Source of the DNA: JAXMCI01 sp046349435 | GTDB lineage: Bacteria > Pseudomonadota > Alphaproteobacteria > Dongiales > Dongiaceae | Direction: 5' to 3' | Assembly (NCBI GenBank): GCA_046349435.1 | Contig: JAXMCI010000001.1 | Coordinates: 370,080 to 434,079, forward strand | Length of the DNA: 64,000 nucleotides | Shown: piece by piece, positions 11,092 through 19,409 of the stretch | Numbering within the stretch: the stretch's first letter is position 1 | Layout: every line of letters begins with the position of its first letter | Notes under the pieces: model-generated | Databases searched by the model: none | What the model was told of the DNA's origin: nothing | Seen by the model: the letters and a program-made list of their open reading frames with translations, nothing else | Position numbers and translations under genes: made by a program

Positions 11092-11733
11092 CTACCGGCC
11101 CCGATGCGCCGGCAGGATCCGGAGCCCGACCAGCGCCTCGCGCAGCTTGGCCGGCCCGGTGAAGTGGATGCCATGCAGGCCGAGCCGCGTCGCCGCCTCG
11201 GCGTTGCGCGGGTTGTCGTCGATATAGACGGCGTCGGCGGCGTCGATCGCGAAGCGCTCGAGCAGCAGGCGGTAGATCCGCGGGTCGGGCTTGATCAGCT
11301 TCTCGTGGCCGGACACCACGACGCCGCGGAACCACTGCAGGAACTCGAACCGCTCGAGCGCGATCGGGTAGGTCTCGGCCGACCAGTTGGTCAGCGCGTA
11401 GAGCGGCGTGCCCTGGCGATGGAGCTCCTCCAGGATCAGCACCGTGCCGGGGATGGCGCCCGCCAGCATCTCGCCGAAGCGCGCGCCATAGGCCTCGATC
11501 AGGTGGCGCTTCTCCGGATGCCGCTCGATCAGGTGCTGCGCCGCGTCGGCGAAGCTGCGCCCCTCGTCCTGCCGCTCGTTCCAGTCCGGGCTGCAGACAT
11601 TGGCGAGGAAGTCCTCCATCGCCGCCTCGTCGCCGGGGAAGAGCTTGCGGTAGAGGTGACGCGGGTTCCAGTCGATCAGCACGCCGCCGAGGTCGAAGAC
11701 GACCGTGCCGCGGCGCGCCGCCTCGCCCGTCAC
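11092..11733 (-). CDS. HAD-superfamily hydrolase
   Basis: Haloacid dehalogenase-like hydrolase (213 aa) related to the YihX/2-haloacid dehalogenase branch. Motif I is VVFDLGGVLIDWNPRH near residue 11 with one expected catalytic Asp, but the second Asp of the DxD pair is replaced by Gly (DLGG), as is common in this branch. Motif II is LYALTNWSAETYP, motif III is the Lys of GHEKLIKPDPRIY, and motif IV is DAVYIDDNPRNAEAA. Starts with GTG 3 nt after the stop of the aldolase-like gene, so the two are co-transcribed. The substrate is unknown; a sugar phosphate would suit the aldolase neighbour. Confidence 0.8.
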   Translation of the reverse strand: MTGEAARRGTVVFDLGGVLIDWNPRHLYRKLFPGDEAAMEDFLANVCSPDWNERQDEGRSFADAAQHLIERHPEKRHLIEAYGARFGEMLAGAIPGTVLILEELHRQGTPLYALTNWSAETYPIALERFEFLQWFRGVVVSGHEKLIKPDPRIYRLLLERFAIDAADAVYIDDNPRNAEAATRLGLHGIHFTGPAKLREALVGLRILPAHRGR

Positions 11734-11736
11734 GGC

Positions 11737-12738
11737 TCAGCCCTGCTTCAGCACCGGCTCGGTGATCGCCAGGTCCTCGGCGAGCAGGCGGCGCGGCTTG
11801 AGGCCCGCCTTCTGCAGCCCGCCAGTGATAGGCGCGCACCGCCTCCTCCGGCCGATCTCGCCGTCGGCGATCCGGCGCATCAGCGCGATGATCGCCAGCG
11901 GGTCCTCGGCGAGGTTGATCTTGCGGCCGAACAGCACCAGCCGGGCGCCGCCGCGGCGCACGTCGTGCAGCAGCTTGAAGGTGTCGTGGGTGGTGCCGGC
12001 GGCGCCGCCCAGGATGCCGACCACGATGGTCGGGTCGTAGCTCACCAGCTCGTCGAGCGCCCGCGGGCCGTTATAGGCGACCTTGAGGAAGAGCGGCCGC
12101 TCGGCGCGGGTCAGGCCGGCGAGCGCCCGCAGGATGCAGTCGTTGACGTAGCTGCCGACCTCCTCGGCCGCGACGCCGGCCGCCGCCACCGGGTTGAAGA
12201 CCTCGAGGAAGTAGCGGAAGCCGACGCGCTGCGCCTCGTGGCGGAAGTGGCGGAAGGCCACCAGCGCCTCGGTGTCGAGCACCGCGTCGTTGTTGAAGGT
12301 GATCGAGTAGAGCCCGAGGTCGGCGCCGGCGGTGCGGCCGGACGGGTCGAGGCTGGCGGTGCGGAACGGCACCGAGAGCTGCTGCTTGTAGCGGCCGCCG
12401 CGCAGCCCCCAGATGTCGGTGGTGTCGTTGGCGCGGATCGCCGGGGTGATCGCCGAGCCGTCGAACAGCCGCTCGACCACCGCCAGCTGCTCGCTGTTGG
12501 ACACCGACATCAGCATGACGTCGACGATGTCCTGGGCGACGATGTCGCGGATCTGCTGGCGGTGCGCCTCGAGCGTCTTGAACCCGCCGGTCGCCTTGCC
12601 GTCGGCGCCGTAGAGGGCGCCCGGGGCCGGGCGGCCGCCGCCCATGTCGCCGTCCTTGGCGTCGGCGATCATGAAATCCTTGCAGCCGCCAGGGTCGGCC
12701 AGGATGCGGCGCAGCTTCTCGTCGAGCCTCTTTTCCAT
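11737..12738 (-). CDS. Aldolase-like TIM-barrel protein
   Basis: Protein of 333 aa resembling class I aldolases of the LacD/DeoC type. Supporting segments are PLFLKVAYNGPRALDELV (a Lys at a barrel strand end, candidate Schiff-base residue) and VVGILGGAAGTTHDTFKLL. The N-terminus has KDFMIADAKDGDMG. Between about 11824 and 11856 the local protein (RRRRCAPIT) looks foreign, whereas reading one frame over gives PEEAVRAYH, a much more natural helix. A missing base near 11856 and an extra base near 11824 would explain this, so the true product may differ by about 11 residues near the C-terminus. Good ribosome site (GAAGGA). Exact reaction unknown. Confidence 0.6.
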   Translation of the reverse strand: MEKRLDEKLRRILADPGGCKDFMIADAKDGDMGGGRPAPGALYGADGKATGGFKTLEAHRQQIRDIVAQDIVDVMLMSVSNSEQLAVVERLFDGSAITPAIRANDTTDIWGLRGGRYKQQLSVPFRTASLDPSGRTAGADLGLYSITFNNDAVLDTEALVAFRHFRHEAQRVGFRYFLEVFNPVAAAGVAAEEVGSYVNDCILRALAGLTRAERPLFLKVAYNGPRALDELVSYDPTIVVGILGGAAGTTHDTFKLLHDVRRGGARLVLFGRKINLAEDPLAIIALMRRIADGEIGRRRRCAPITGGLQKAGLKPRRLLAEDLAITEPVLKQG

Positions 12739-12817
12739 CGCGTCCTTCGTCCAGCAGTCGGGGGCCGGCGCCGCCGGATGCGGCCCGATCCTCCCGCCTC
12801 TTATAGCGGTGATGCGG

Positions 12818-13387
12818 CTAGATATCGATCCGGCTGACCTTGGTGCCGTCGAGCGAGGCGCTGAACATCAGGCCGGTGTTGTTGAACACCAGCCCGATCA
12901 CCTGCTGCTGCGCCGTCTCGGAGTTGGACGCGGCGACCGCGCCCTGGTCGGGCACCGCCACCGAGGCGTCGGCGCCGACCGTCCAGCCCTGGCTGGCCTG
13001 GAAGGCGGCAAGCGCCTCCTTGGTCATGAACAGGATGACCACGGAGCGGCTCTGCACGCCGAGCTGCACGCCGAGCGAGCCGCCGCGCATCTCGTAATAG
13101 GCGACCGACTGGCCGCCGATGCGCAGCGCGCCGCGCCCGAACTGGCCGCCGATGCCGACCCCGGCGCGGGTCACCGACGGGAAGATCAGCATGCCGCTCG
13201 CCTTGTTGGCGAGCTCGGTGGAGCCGGGAATCTCGACGCCCATGGTGCTGAGCGTGCCCGGGATCGCGCTGTCGATCTCGTTGCGCGTCTCGGCCTTGGC
13301 GGCGGGCGTCTCCGGCGTGGTGCAGGCGGCCAGCGCCCCCACCCCGGCCAGGCTCAGGCTGGTCTTGAGGAATGCTCGGCGATCCAT
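12818..13387 (-). CDS. YSC84/SYLF-domain lipoprotein
   Basis: Exported lipoprotein of 189 aa. The N-terminus MDRRAFLKTSLSLAGVGALA combines a twin-arginine-like start with a lipobox (LAAC) near residue 24. The body carries the YSC84/SYLF domain: ASGMLIFPSVTRAGVGIGGQ, then GVQLGVQSRSVVILFMT and the C-terminal GLMFSASLDGTKVSRIDI. Homologues bind lipid or are simply called lipid-binding SYLF proteins; the bacterial role is not settled. I start at 13387 because this gives the signal sequence; an in-frame upstream start would add 17 residues without signal character. Confidence 0.83.
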   Translation of the reverse strand: MDRRAFLKTSLSLAGVGALAACTTPETPAAKAETRNEIDSAIPGTLSTMGVEIPGSTELANKASGMLIFPSVTRAGVGIGGQFGRGALRIGGQSVAYYEMRGGSLGVQLGVQSRSVVILFMTKEALAAFQASQGWTVGADASVAVPDQGAVAASNSETAQQQVIGLVFNNTGLMFSASLDGTKVSRIDI

Positions 13388-13514
13388 GCTCCTCCCCCCC
13401 GAATCCTGCGGCACGACAGCCGCGCGAACTATTAACATCGGCGTCCGGTATCCGCCAGCCCGTCCGGCCTGCTACGCTCGACGGCGGGGCGGACCCCGCA
13501 AGGAGGAGGACGCG

Positions 13515-14276
13515 ATGGATCTGGGGCTGAAGGGCCGCAAGGCGGCGATCACCGGCGGCAGCAAGGGCATCGGGCGGGCGATCGCCGACCGGCTGGCGGC
13601 CGAGGGCTGCCACGTGGCGATCTGCGCACGCAATGCCGGCGAGGTCGACCGGGCGGTGGCCGAGCTCGCCGCGAGCGGCGTGCAGGCGATCGGCCGGGCG
13701 CTGGACGTCGCCGACGGGCCGGCGCTGCGCGGCTGGATCGACGCCAGCGCCGCCGAGCTCGGCGGCCTCGACATCCTGGTGCCGAACGTCAGCGCGCTGG
13801 CCATCGGCAACACCGAGGAGGTCTGGCGCAAGGAGTTCGAGGTCGACATGCTGCACACCGTGCACGCGGTCGACGCGGCGCTGCCGCATCTCGCGCGCTC
13901 CGACGCCGGCGCGATCGTCATCATCTCCAGCGTCTCGGGCGTCGAGATCGACTTCGCCGCCGGCTCCTACGGCGCCTTCAAGGCGGCGCTGATCCACTAC
14001 GCCAAGGCGCTGTCCTGCCAGCTCGCCCCCAAGGGCATCCGGGTCAACGCGGTGTCGCCCGGCAACACCTACTTCGCCGGCGGCGTCTGGGAACGCATCG
14101 AGAAGACCATGCCCGATCTCTTCAAGACGGCGCTCAGCCTGAACAAGACCGGCCGCATGGCCCGCCCCGAGGAGGTCGCCAACGGCGCCGTCTTCCTCGC
14201 CAGCCCCGCCGCCAGCTTCATCACCGGCACCAACCTGCTGGTCGACGGCGCGCTGACGAACAGGGTGCAGTACTGA
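13515..14276 (+). CDS. Short-chain dehydrogenase/reductase
   Basis: Classical SDR (253 aa). The cofactor motif TGGSKGIGRAIADRL starts near residue 13, the catalytic Ser lies in IIISSVSG, and the Tyr/Lys pair in SYGAFKAAL. The NAG motif is altered to VPNVSAL. The C-terminal FLASPAASFITGTNLLVDGAL is family-typical. An AGGAGGAGGA ribosome site lies 4 nt before the ATG. It is divergent from the SYLF lipoprotein and followed by a hairpin. The substrate is unknown. Confidence 0.85.
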   Translation: MDLGLKGRKAAITGGSKGIGRAIADRLAAEGCHVAICARNAGEVDRAVAELAASGVQAIGRALDVADGPALRGWIDASAAELGGLDILVPNVSALAIGNTEEVWRKEFEVDMLHTVHAVDAALPHLARSDAGAIVIISSVSGVEIDFAAGSYGAFKAALIHYAKALSCQLAPKGIRVNAVSPGNTYFAGGVWERIEKTMPDLFKTALSLNKTGRMARPEEVANGAVFLASPAASFITGTNLLVDGALTNRVQY

Positions 14277-14283
14277 CCGGACT

Positions 14284-14306
14284 CCCTCTCCCGCTTGGGG
14301 AGAGGG
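14284..14306. repeat. Palindromic hairpin after the SDR gene
   Basis: CCCTCTCCC (14284-14292) pairs with GGGGAGAGGG (14297-14306) around a short loop, 8 nt after the SDR stop. It belongs to the same family as 11067-11084 and 35850-35871 and may end the SDR transcript, though no T tract follows. The rest of the gap (to 14395) includes CCTTTCGCGTCTTCGCG, a second dispersed repeat type with a relative near 32025-32057. Confidence 0.5.
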
Positions 14307-14395
14307 GGGGGTCGCCCGCGGGTGAGGCGCCTGACCCTCCGCGGGTCAGGCAGCCCCTCGCACCCTTTCGCGTCTTCGCGCCTTCGCGTGAAAAT

Positions 14396-15451
14396 CTACC
14401 GCAGCCCGGCGTTGATCTTCTCCAGCGCCGCCGGCCCCGGGCAGAGCTCGGCCTCGCCGAACGCCTGCAGCGGCTTCGCCGCGGTGCCGAGATGGGCGTG
14501 CAGGTCCTCCGGCTCGGGATCGACATAGATCAGCCCGGTGACGATCTCCCCCTGGCTCTGGCGGTCGAGCAGGTAGCGGATCGCCGCCGCCCGGTCGTGC
14601 AGGTCGTAGTCGCCGGCGAGCTTGCGCAGCCGCAGCATCGTGCCGTCATGCTGCGCCACCTCCTCGACCGTGCCCGGGGCGTAGTCGACGGTGATCTCGT
14701 CGCGCGGGGTGATGACGTCGAGCCGGTTCACCGCCTCGTTGTGCTCGCGCACGAAGTCGAAGCTCTTGGTCGAGCCCTCGTGGTTGTTGAAGGCGACGCA
14801 GGGCGAGATGCAGTCGATGAAGGCGGCCCCCTGGTGCAGGATGGCGGCCTCGATCAGCGGCACCAGCTGCGCCTTGTCGCCGGAGAAGCTGCGCGCCACG
14901 AAGGTCGCGCCGAGCTGGAGCGCCAAGCTCACCAGGTCGATCGCCTGGTCGGTGTTGACGACGCCGCGCTTGCTCTTCGAGCCGCGGTCGGAGGTCGCCG
15001 AGAACTGGCCCTTGGTCAGCCCGTACACGCCGTTGTTCTCGACCATGTAGACCATGTTGACGCCGCGCCGGATGCAGTGCGCGAACTGGCCGAGCCCGAT
15101 CGAGGCGGAATCGCCGTCGCCCGAGACGCCGAGATAGACGAGCTCGCGGTTGGCGAGGTTGGCGCCGGTCAGCACCGCCGGCATGCGGCCATGCACGCTG
15201 TTGAAGCCGTGGCTGGCGCCGAGGAAGTAGGTCGGCGTCTTGGAGGAGCAGCCGATGCCGCTGAGCTTGGCGATGCGGTGCGGCGGCAGGTCGAGCTGGT
15301 AGCAGGCCTGGATGATCGCCGCGCTGATCGAATCGTGGCCGCAGCCGGCGCACAGCGTCGAGATGGCGCCCTCGTAGTCGCGGCGGGTGAAGCCCAGCTT
15401 GTTGGCCGGCAGCGCCGGGTGATGCAGCTTCGGCTTGGCGAGGTAGGTCAT
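14396..15451 (-). CDS. korB: 2-oxoacid:acceptor oxidoreductase, beta subunit
   Basis: Thiamine-diphosphate subunit (351 aa) of a 2-oxoacid:ferredoxin-type oxidoreductase, probably acting on 2-oxoglutarate. The TPP/Mg motif starts at GDGDSASIGLGQ and closes with ENNGVYGLTKGQ. Cysteines in STLCAGCGHDSI and LSGIGCSSK are those that hold a [4Fe-4S] cluster in this family. The ATG overlaps the korA stop by one base (TGATG), showing coupling. Together with korA and korC it matches in order of size the three subunits of the 2-oxoglutarate:NADP+ oxidoreductase known from aromatic-degrading Betaproteobacteria. Substrate choice is inferred from the family, not shown. Confidence 0.88.
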   Translation of the reverse strand: MTYLAKPKLHHPALPANKLGFTRRDYEGAISTLCAGCGHDSISAAIIQACYQLDLPPHRIAKLSGIGCSSKTPTYFLGASHGFNSVHGRMPAVLTGANLANRELVYLGVSGDGDSASIGLGQFAHCIRRGVNMVYMVENNGVYGLTKGQFSATSDRGSKSKRGVVNTDQAIDLVSLALQLGATFVARSFSGDKAQLVPLIEAAILHQGAAFIDCISPCVAFNNHEGSTKSFDFVREHNEAVNRLDVITPRDEITVDYAPGTVEEVAQHDGTMLRLRKLAGDYDLHDRAAAIRYLLDRQSQGEIVTGLIYVDPEPEDLHAHLGTAAKPLQAFGEAELCPGPAALEKINAGLR

Positions 15452-17277
15452 CAGACGGCCTCCTTCAGCCGCGCGGGCACGCGCGCCGCGATCTCCCGGG
15501 TGATGAACCGCGCGGTGATCGGCGTGCCGTCGTAGTGCAGCACCGGCACCAGCACGGCCGGGTCGATGCCGCATTCGTTGACCAGCATCATGCGCAGCTG
15601 CGCGTCGCGGTTCTGCTCGACCACGAAGACCCGGTCGTGCGCCGCGACGAAGGCGGCGACATCGTCGTGGAAGGGGAAGGCGCGGACCCGGAGCGTGTCG
15701 AGGTGGATCCCCTGCCCCTCCAGGATGTCGAGCGCCTCGGCCATCGCCGGGCTGGTCGAGCCGTAATAGATCACCCCGTCGCGCGCCGGCTCGGCGGCGT
15801 CGCGCCGCACCGGCCGCGGCACCACCTCCTTGGCGGTGTCGAGCTTGCGCAGCAGGCGTTCCATGTTGTCGCGGTAGTCGGCGCCGGACTCGCTGTAGCG
15901 CGCCTGGCGGTCCTTGCTGCTGCCGCGGGTGAAGAAGGCGCCGCGCGACGGGTGCGTGCCGGGCAGCGTGCGGTAGGGGATGCCGTCGCCGTCGACGTCG
16001 AGATAGCGCCCGAAGGGCGTGCCGGCCTCGAGCGCCTCGAAGCCCATCACCTTGCCGCGGTCGTAGCGCCTCCCTTCGTCCCAGCCGAAGGGCGCGCTCA
16101 GCCGCTGGTTCATGCCGAGGTCGAGGTCGAGCAGGACGAAGACCGGGGTCTGCAGCCGCTCGGCGAGGTCGAAGGCGGCGGCGGCGAGCTCGAAGCATTC
16201 GTGCGGATCCTCGGGGATCAGCAGCACGTGCTTGGTGTCGCCGTGGCTGGCATAGGCGCAGCTCAGCAGGTCGGATTGCTGGGTGCGGGTCGGCATGCCG
16301 GTCGAGGGCCCGCCGCGCTGCACGTCGAAGACGACCGCCGGGATCTCGGCGAAATAGGCGAGCCCGAGGAACTCCTGCATCAGCGAGATGCCCGGCCCCG
16401 AGGTGGTGGTGAAGGCGCGCGCCCCGTTCCACGAGGCGCCGATCACCATGCCGATCGAGGCCAGCTCGTCCTCGGCCTGCAGGATGGCGTAGCGCTTCTC
16501 GCCGCTGTCGCGGTCGGTGCGGAAGCGCTGGCACCAGCGGGCGAAGGCCTCGGCCAGCGAGGAGGACGGCGTGATCGGGTACCAGGCGCAGACCGTCGCC
16601 CCGCCATAGACGCAGCCCAGCGCCGCCGCGCTGTTGCCGTCGACGGTGATGCGGTCGCCGACCGCGTCGGCGCGGCGCACCCTGAGCCCGATCGGGCAGG
16701 GCAGGTGCGCGCGGGCGTAGTCGGCACCGGCATGGAGCGCCGCGACGTTGGGCGGGATCAGCTTGTCCTTGCCCTTGAACTGCTCGGCGATCAGCGCCTC
16801 GAGCACCGGCAGCTCGATCTCGAGCAGCGCCGCCAGCGCGCCGACATACATGATGTTCTTGAACAGCTGCCGCTGCCGCGGATCGGCGTAGCGCTGGTTG
16901 CACAGCTCGGTCAGCGGCATGCCGATCGCGGTGACGTCGTCGCGGAAGCGCGACTTCGGCAGCGGCTTGGAGGAGTCGTAGAACAGGTAGCCGCCGGGCT
17001 CGATCGCGGCGATGTCCTGGTCCCAGGTCTGTGGATTCATCTGGACCATCAGGTCGACGCCGCCCCGGGCGCCGAGATAGCCCGCCTCGGAGACCCGCAC
17101 CTCGTACCAGGTCGGCAGGCCCTGGATGTTCGACGGGAAGATGTTGCGCGGCGTCGCCGGGACGCCCATCCGGATGATCGACTTGGCGAACAGCTGGTTG
17201 GCGCTGGCCGAGCCGGAGCCGTTGACGTTGGCGATCTTGACGACGAAGTCGTTGACGCGGTCTAGCGGCTGCGGCAT
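15451..17277 (-). CDS. korA: 2-oxoacid:acceptor oxidoreductase, fused gamma-alpha subunit
   Basis: Fused subunit of 608 aa. The N-terminal gamma domain (about residues 10-190) shows FVVKIANVNGSGSASANQLF and the ARGGVDLMVQMN stretch. The alpha domain follows (from about residue 210) with AWYPITPSSSLAEAFARW, AEDELASIGMVIGASWNGA, TTTSGPGISLMQEFLGLA and RGGPSTGMPTRTQQSDL, the hallmark of pyruvate/2-oxoglutarate oxidoreductases. The start overlaps the end of korC by 16 nt. This gamma-alpha fusion is the usual KorA architecture in aerobic and facultative bacteria. The enzyme oxidises a 2-oxoacid plus CoA to the acyl-CoA and passes electrons to an iron-sulfur acceptor. Confidence 0.88.
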   Translation of the reverse strand: MPQPLDRVNDFVVKIANVNGSGSASANQLFAKSIIRMGVPATPRNIFPSNIQGLPTWYEVRVSEAGYLGARGGVDLMVQMNPQTWDQDIAAIEPGGYLFYDSSKPLPKSRFRDDVTAIGMPLTELCNQRYADPRQRQLFKNIMYVGALAALLEIELPVLEALIAEQFKGKDKLIPPNVAALHAGADYARAHLPCPIGLRVRRADAVGDRITVDGNSAAALGCVYGGATVCAWYPITPSSSLAEAFARWCQRFRTDRDSGEKRYAILQAEDELASIGMVIGASWNGARAFTTTSGPGISLMQEFLGLAYFAEIPAVVFDVQRGGPSTGMPTRTQQSDLLSCAYASHGDTKHVLLIPEDPHECFELAAAAFDLAERLQTPVFVLLDLDLGMNQRLSAPFGWDEGRRYDRGKVMGFEALEAGTPFGRYLDVDGDGIPYRTLPGTHPSRGAFFTRGSSKDRQARYSESGADYRDNMERLLRKLDTAKEVVPRPVRRDAAEPARDGVIYYGSTSPAMAEALDILEGQGIHLDTLRVRAFPFHDDVAAFVAAHDRVFVVEQNRDAQLRMMLVNECGIDPAVLVPVLHYDGTPITARFITREIAARVPARLKEAV

Positions 17278-19049
17278 TGGGCCCCCGCCTGTGCCATGTT
17301 GATCAGGAATTTCTGCATGTCCCAGGCTCCCGTCGGGCAGCGCTCGGCGCACAGCCCGCAATGCAGGCAGACATCCTCGTCCTTGGCCATGATGCGGCCG
17401 GTCTTGAGGCCGTCGGCGACGTAGATCGCCTGGCCGGTGTTGGGCGCCGGCGCGTTCAGCCGCTGGCGCAGCTCGGCCTCCTCGCCGTCGGCGGTGAAGG
17501 TGATGCAGTCCATCGGGCAGATGTCGACGCAGGCGTCGCACTCGATGCAGAGCTTCGGGGCGAACACCGTCTGGACGTCGCAGTTCAGGCAGCGCTCGGC
17601 CTCGAGATAGGCGCGCTCCGGGTCGAAGCCAAGCTCGACCTCGACCTTGATGCTGCTCAGCGCCACCGCCTTGTCGCGCAGCGGCACGCGGTAGCGGTGG
17701 TCGTTGGAGACCTCGTTGTCGTAGCTCCACTCGTGGATGCCCATCTTCTGGCTGACCAGGTTGACCAGCGGCGACGGCCGCTCGTCCATCCCCTCGCCCC
17801 GGCAGAAGCGGTCGATCGAGATCGCCGCCTCGTGGCCATGGGCGACCGCCCAGATGATGTTCTTCGGCCCGAAGGCGGCGTCGCCGCCGAAGAACACCTT
17901 CGGCGCGGTCGACTGGAACGTCCTGGGGTCGAGCTCCGGCAGGCCGTGCCGGTCGAACGCGATGCCGATGTCGCGCTCGATCCAGGGGAAGGCGTTCTCC
18001 TGGCCGATCGCCACCAGCACGTCGTCGGCCTCCATGACGACGTCGGGCTCGCCGGTCGGCACCAGGCTGCGCCGGCCCTTGTCGTCGTAGCGCGCCGCGA
18101 CCTTCTCGAACACCATCCCGGTCAGCCGGCCGCCCTCGTGCAGCACCGCCTTGGGGACGTGGTAGTTGATGATCGGGATGCCCTCGTGCATCGCGTCCTC
18201 CTTCTCCCAGGGGGACGCCTTCATCTCCTCGAAGCCGCTGCGCACCACGACGCGGACATCCTCGGCGCCGAGCCGGCGGGCCGAGCGGCAGCAATCCATC
18301 GCCGTGTTGCCGCCGCCCAGCACCAGCACGCGGCGGCCGATCTTGGTGGTGTGGCCGAAGGAGACGCTGGACAGCCAGTCGATGCCGATATGGATCCTGG
18401 CCGCCGCCTCCTGCCGGCCGGGCACGTCGAGCTCGCGGCCGCGCGGCGCGCCGCAGCCGACGAAGACGGCGTCGTAGCCCTCGGCCAGCACTGCCTTCAG
18501 GCTGTCCACCCGCTCCCCGAGCCGGGTCTTCAGCCCGAGCCCGGCGATGTACCCGACCTCCTCGTCGATCACCTCCTCGGGCAGGCGGAACTTCGGGATC
18601 TGGCTGCGGATCATGCCGCCGAGCCGGTGGTCCTGATCGTAGACCACGACCTCGTAGCCGAGCGGCAGAAGGTCGCGGGCGACGGTCAGCGAGGCCGGCC
18701 CGGCGCCGATCAGCGCCACCCGCTTGCCGTTGCGCTCGGCCGCCGGCTGCGGCAGGCGGTGGCGGATGTCGTCCTTGTAGTCGGCGGCCACCCGCTTCAG
18801 CCGGCAGATCGCCACCGGCTCGCTCTCGACCCGGCCGCGCCGGCAGGCCGGCTCGCACGGCCGGTCGCAGGTCCGCCCGAGGATGCCGGGAAAGACGTTG
18901 GAGACCCAGTTGATCATGTAGGCGTCGCTGTACCGCCCTGCGGCGATCAACCGGATATACTCCGGCACGGGGGTGTGGGCCGGGCAGGCCCACTGGCAGT
19001 CGACGACCCGATGGAAATAGTCCGGGTTGCTGATGTCCGTTGGATTCAC
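17262..19049 (-). CDS. korC: NADPH-type oxidoreductase with 4Fe-4S domain, korC-like
   Basis: GltD-like flavoprotein (595 aa) and first gene of the operon. The N-terminal cluster region is DCQWACPAHTPVPEYI and GRTCDRPCEPACRRG. The FAD site is LIGAGPASLTVARDLLPLGY, the NAD(P)H site VLVLGGGNTAMDCCRSARRL, and the second FAD motif GGDAAFGPKNIIWAVAHG. The C-terminus carries a ferredoxin-like domain with two cluster motifs, CIECDACVDICP and CLHCGLCAERCP. The architecture suits a built-in acceptor that moves electrons between KorAB and NADP(H), so no separate ferredoxin is needed. It could also be called a glutamate synthase small-subunit homologue, but no large subunit is nearby. Confidence 0.82.
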   Translation of the reverse strand: MNPTDISNPDYFHRVVDCQWACPAHTPVPEYIRLIAAGRYSDAYMINWVSNVFPGILGRTCDRPCEPACRRGRVESEPVAICRLKRVAADYKDDIRHRLPQPAAERNGKRVALIGAGPASLTVARDLLPLGYEVVVYDQDHRLGGMIRSQIPKFRLPEEVIDEEVGYIAGLGLKTRLGERVDSLKAVLAEGYDAVFVGCGAPRGRELDVPGRQEAAARIHIGIDWLSSVSFGHTTKIGRRVLVLGGGNTAMDCCRSARRLGAEDVRVVVRSGFEEMKASPWEKEDAMHEGIPIINYHVPKAVLHEGGRLTGMVFEKVAARYDDKGRRSLVPTGEPDVVMEADDVLVAIGQENAFPWIERDIGIAFDRHGLPELDPRTFQSTAPKVFFGGDAAFGPKNIIWAVAHGHEAAISIDRFCRGEGMDERPSPLVNLVSQKMGIHEWSYDNEVSNDHRYRVPLRDKAVALSSIKVEVELGFDPERAYLEAERCLNCDVQTVFAPKLCIECDACVDICPMDCITFTADGEEAELRQRLNAPAPNTGQAIYVADGLKTGRIMAKDEDVCLHCGLCAERCPTGAWDMQKFLINMAQAGAQCRSR

Positions 19050-19361
19050 TGGGCAATCTTCCCGTGGCGCGACCGCCGGGAGTGCCCGGCGCCGCTGCTG
19101 GATTCGGGCACCGGCCTAGCGCGCCGGGACACGGCCGCCAGCGCCGGCCGCGGCCGCGACGGCCGCCTGCCCGCTCGAAGGTTCAACGTGAGAGGTCGAG
19201 CCCGTCAGGGACGGGATCGCCGAGCCGACCGCGTTACTCACCACCCAGGCACCGCAGAGGCAAATGGTCCAAGGCCGCGCCGAAGGAACGACAGGTCACT
19301 AGCCCAAATGCGAGCCAGCCGCAACGGCCGCCGCAGCATGGGGAACAAGGCACGCGCAACC

Positions 19362-19375
19362 TTGATCCACGTCAA
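19362..19375 (+). promoter_or_regulatory. FNR/FnrL-type binding site upstream of hemN
   Basis: TTGATCCACGTCAA matches the FNR consensus TTGAT-N4-ATCAA at nine of ten defined bases, and FnrL sites of alphaproteobacteria commonly have RTCAA on the right arm. It lies 34 nt before the hemN ATG at 19410, at a position that could overlap a core promoter or activate from near -41.5. The remaining intergenic DNA (19050-19361) shows no gene; it must also hold the korC promoter. Confidence 0.7.
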
Positions 19376-19409
19376 GGATTGACGTCACGGCAGCTTTACA
19401 GTGCCGGGC

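Noticed and set aside
15535..17265. Long plus-strand frame opposite korA
   Set aside because: Antisense shadow: no conserved motif and a composition biased to Arg, Gly, Ala and Val, while korA on the minus strand matches its family throughout.
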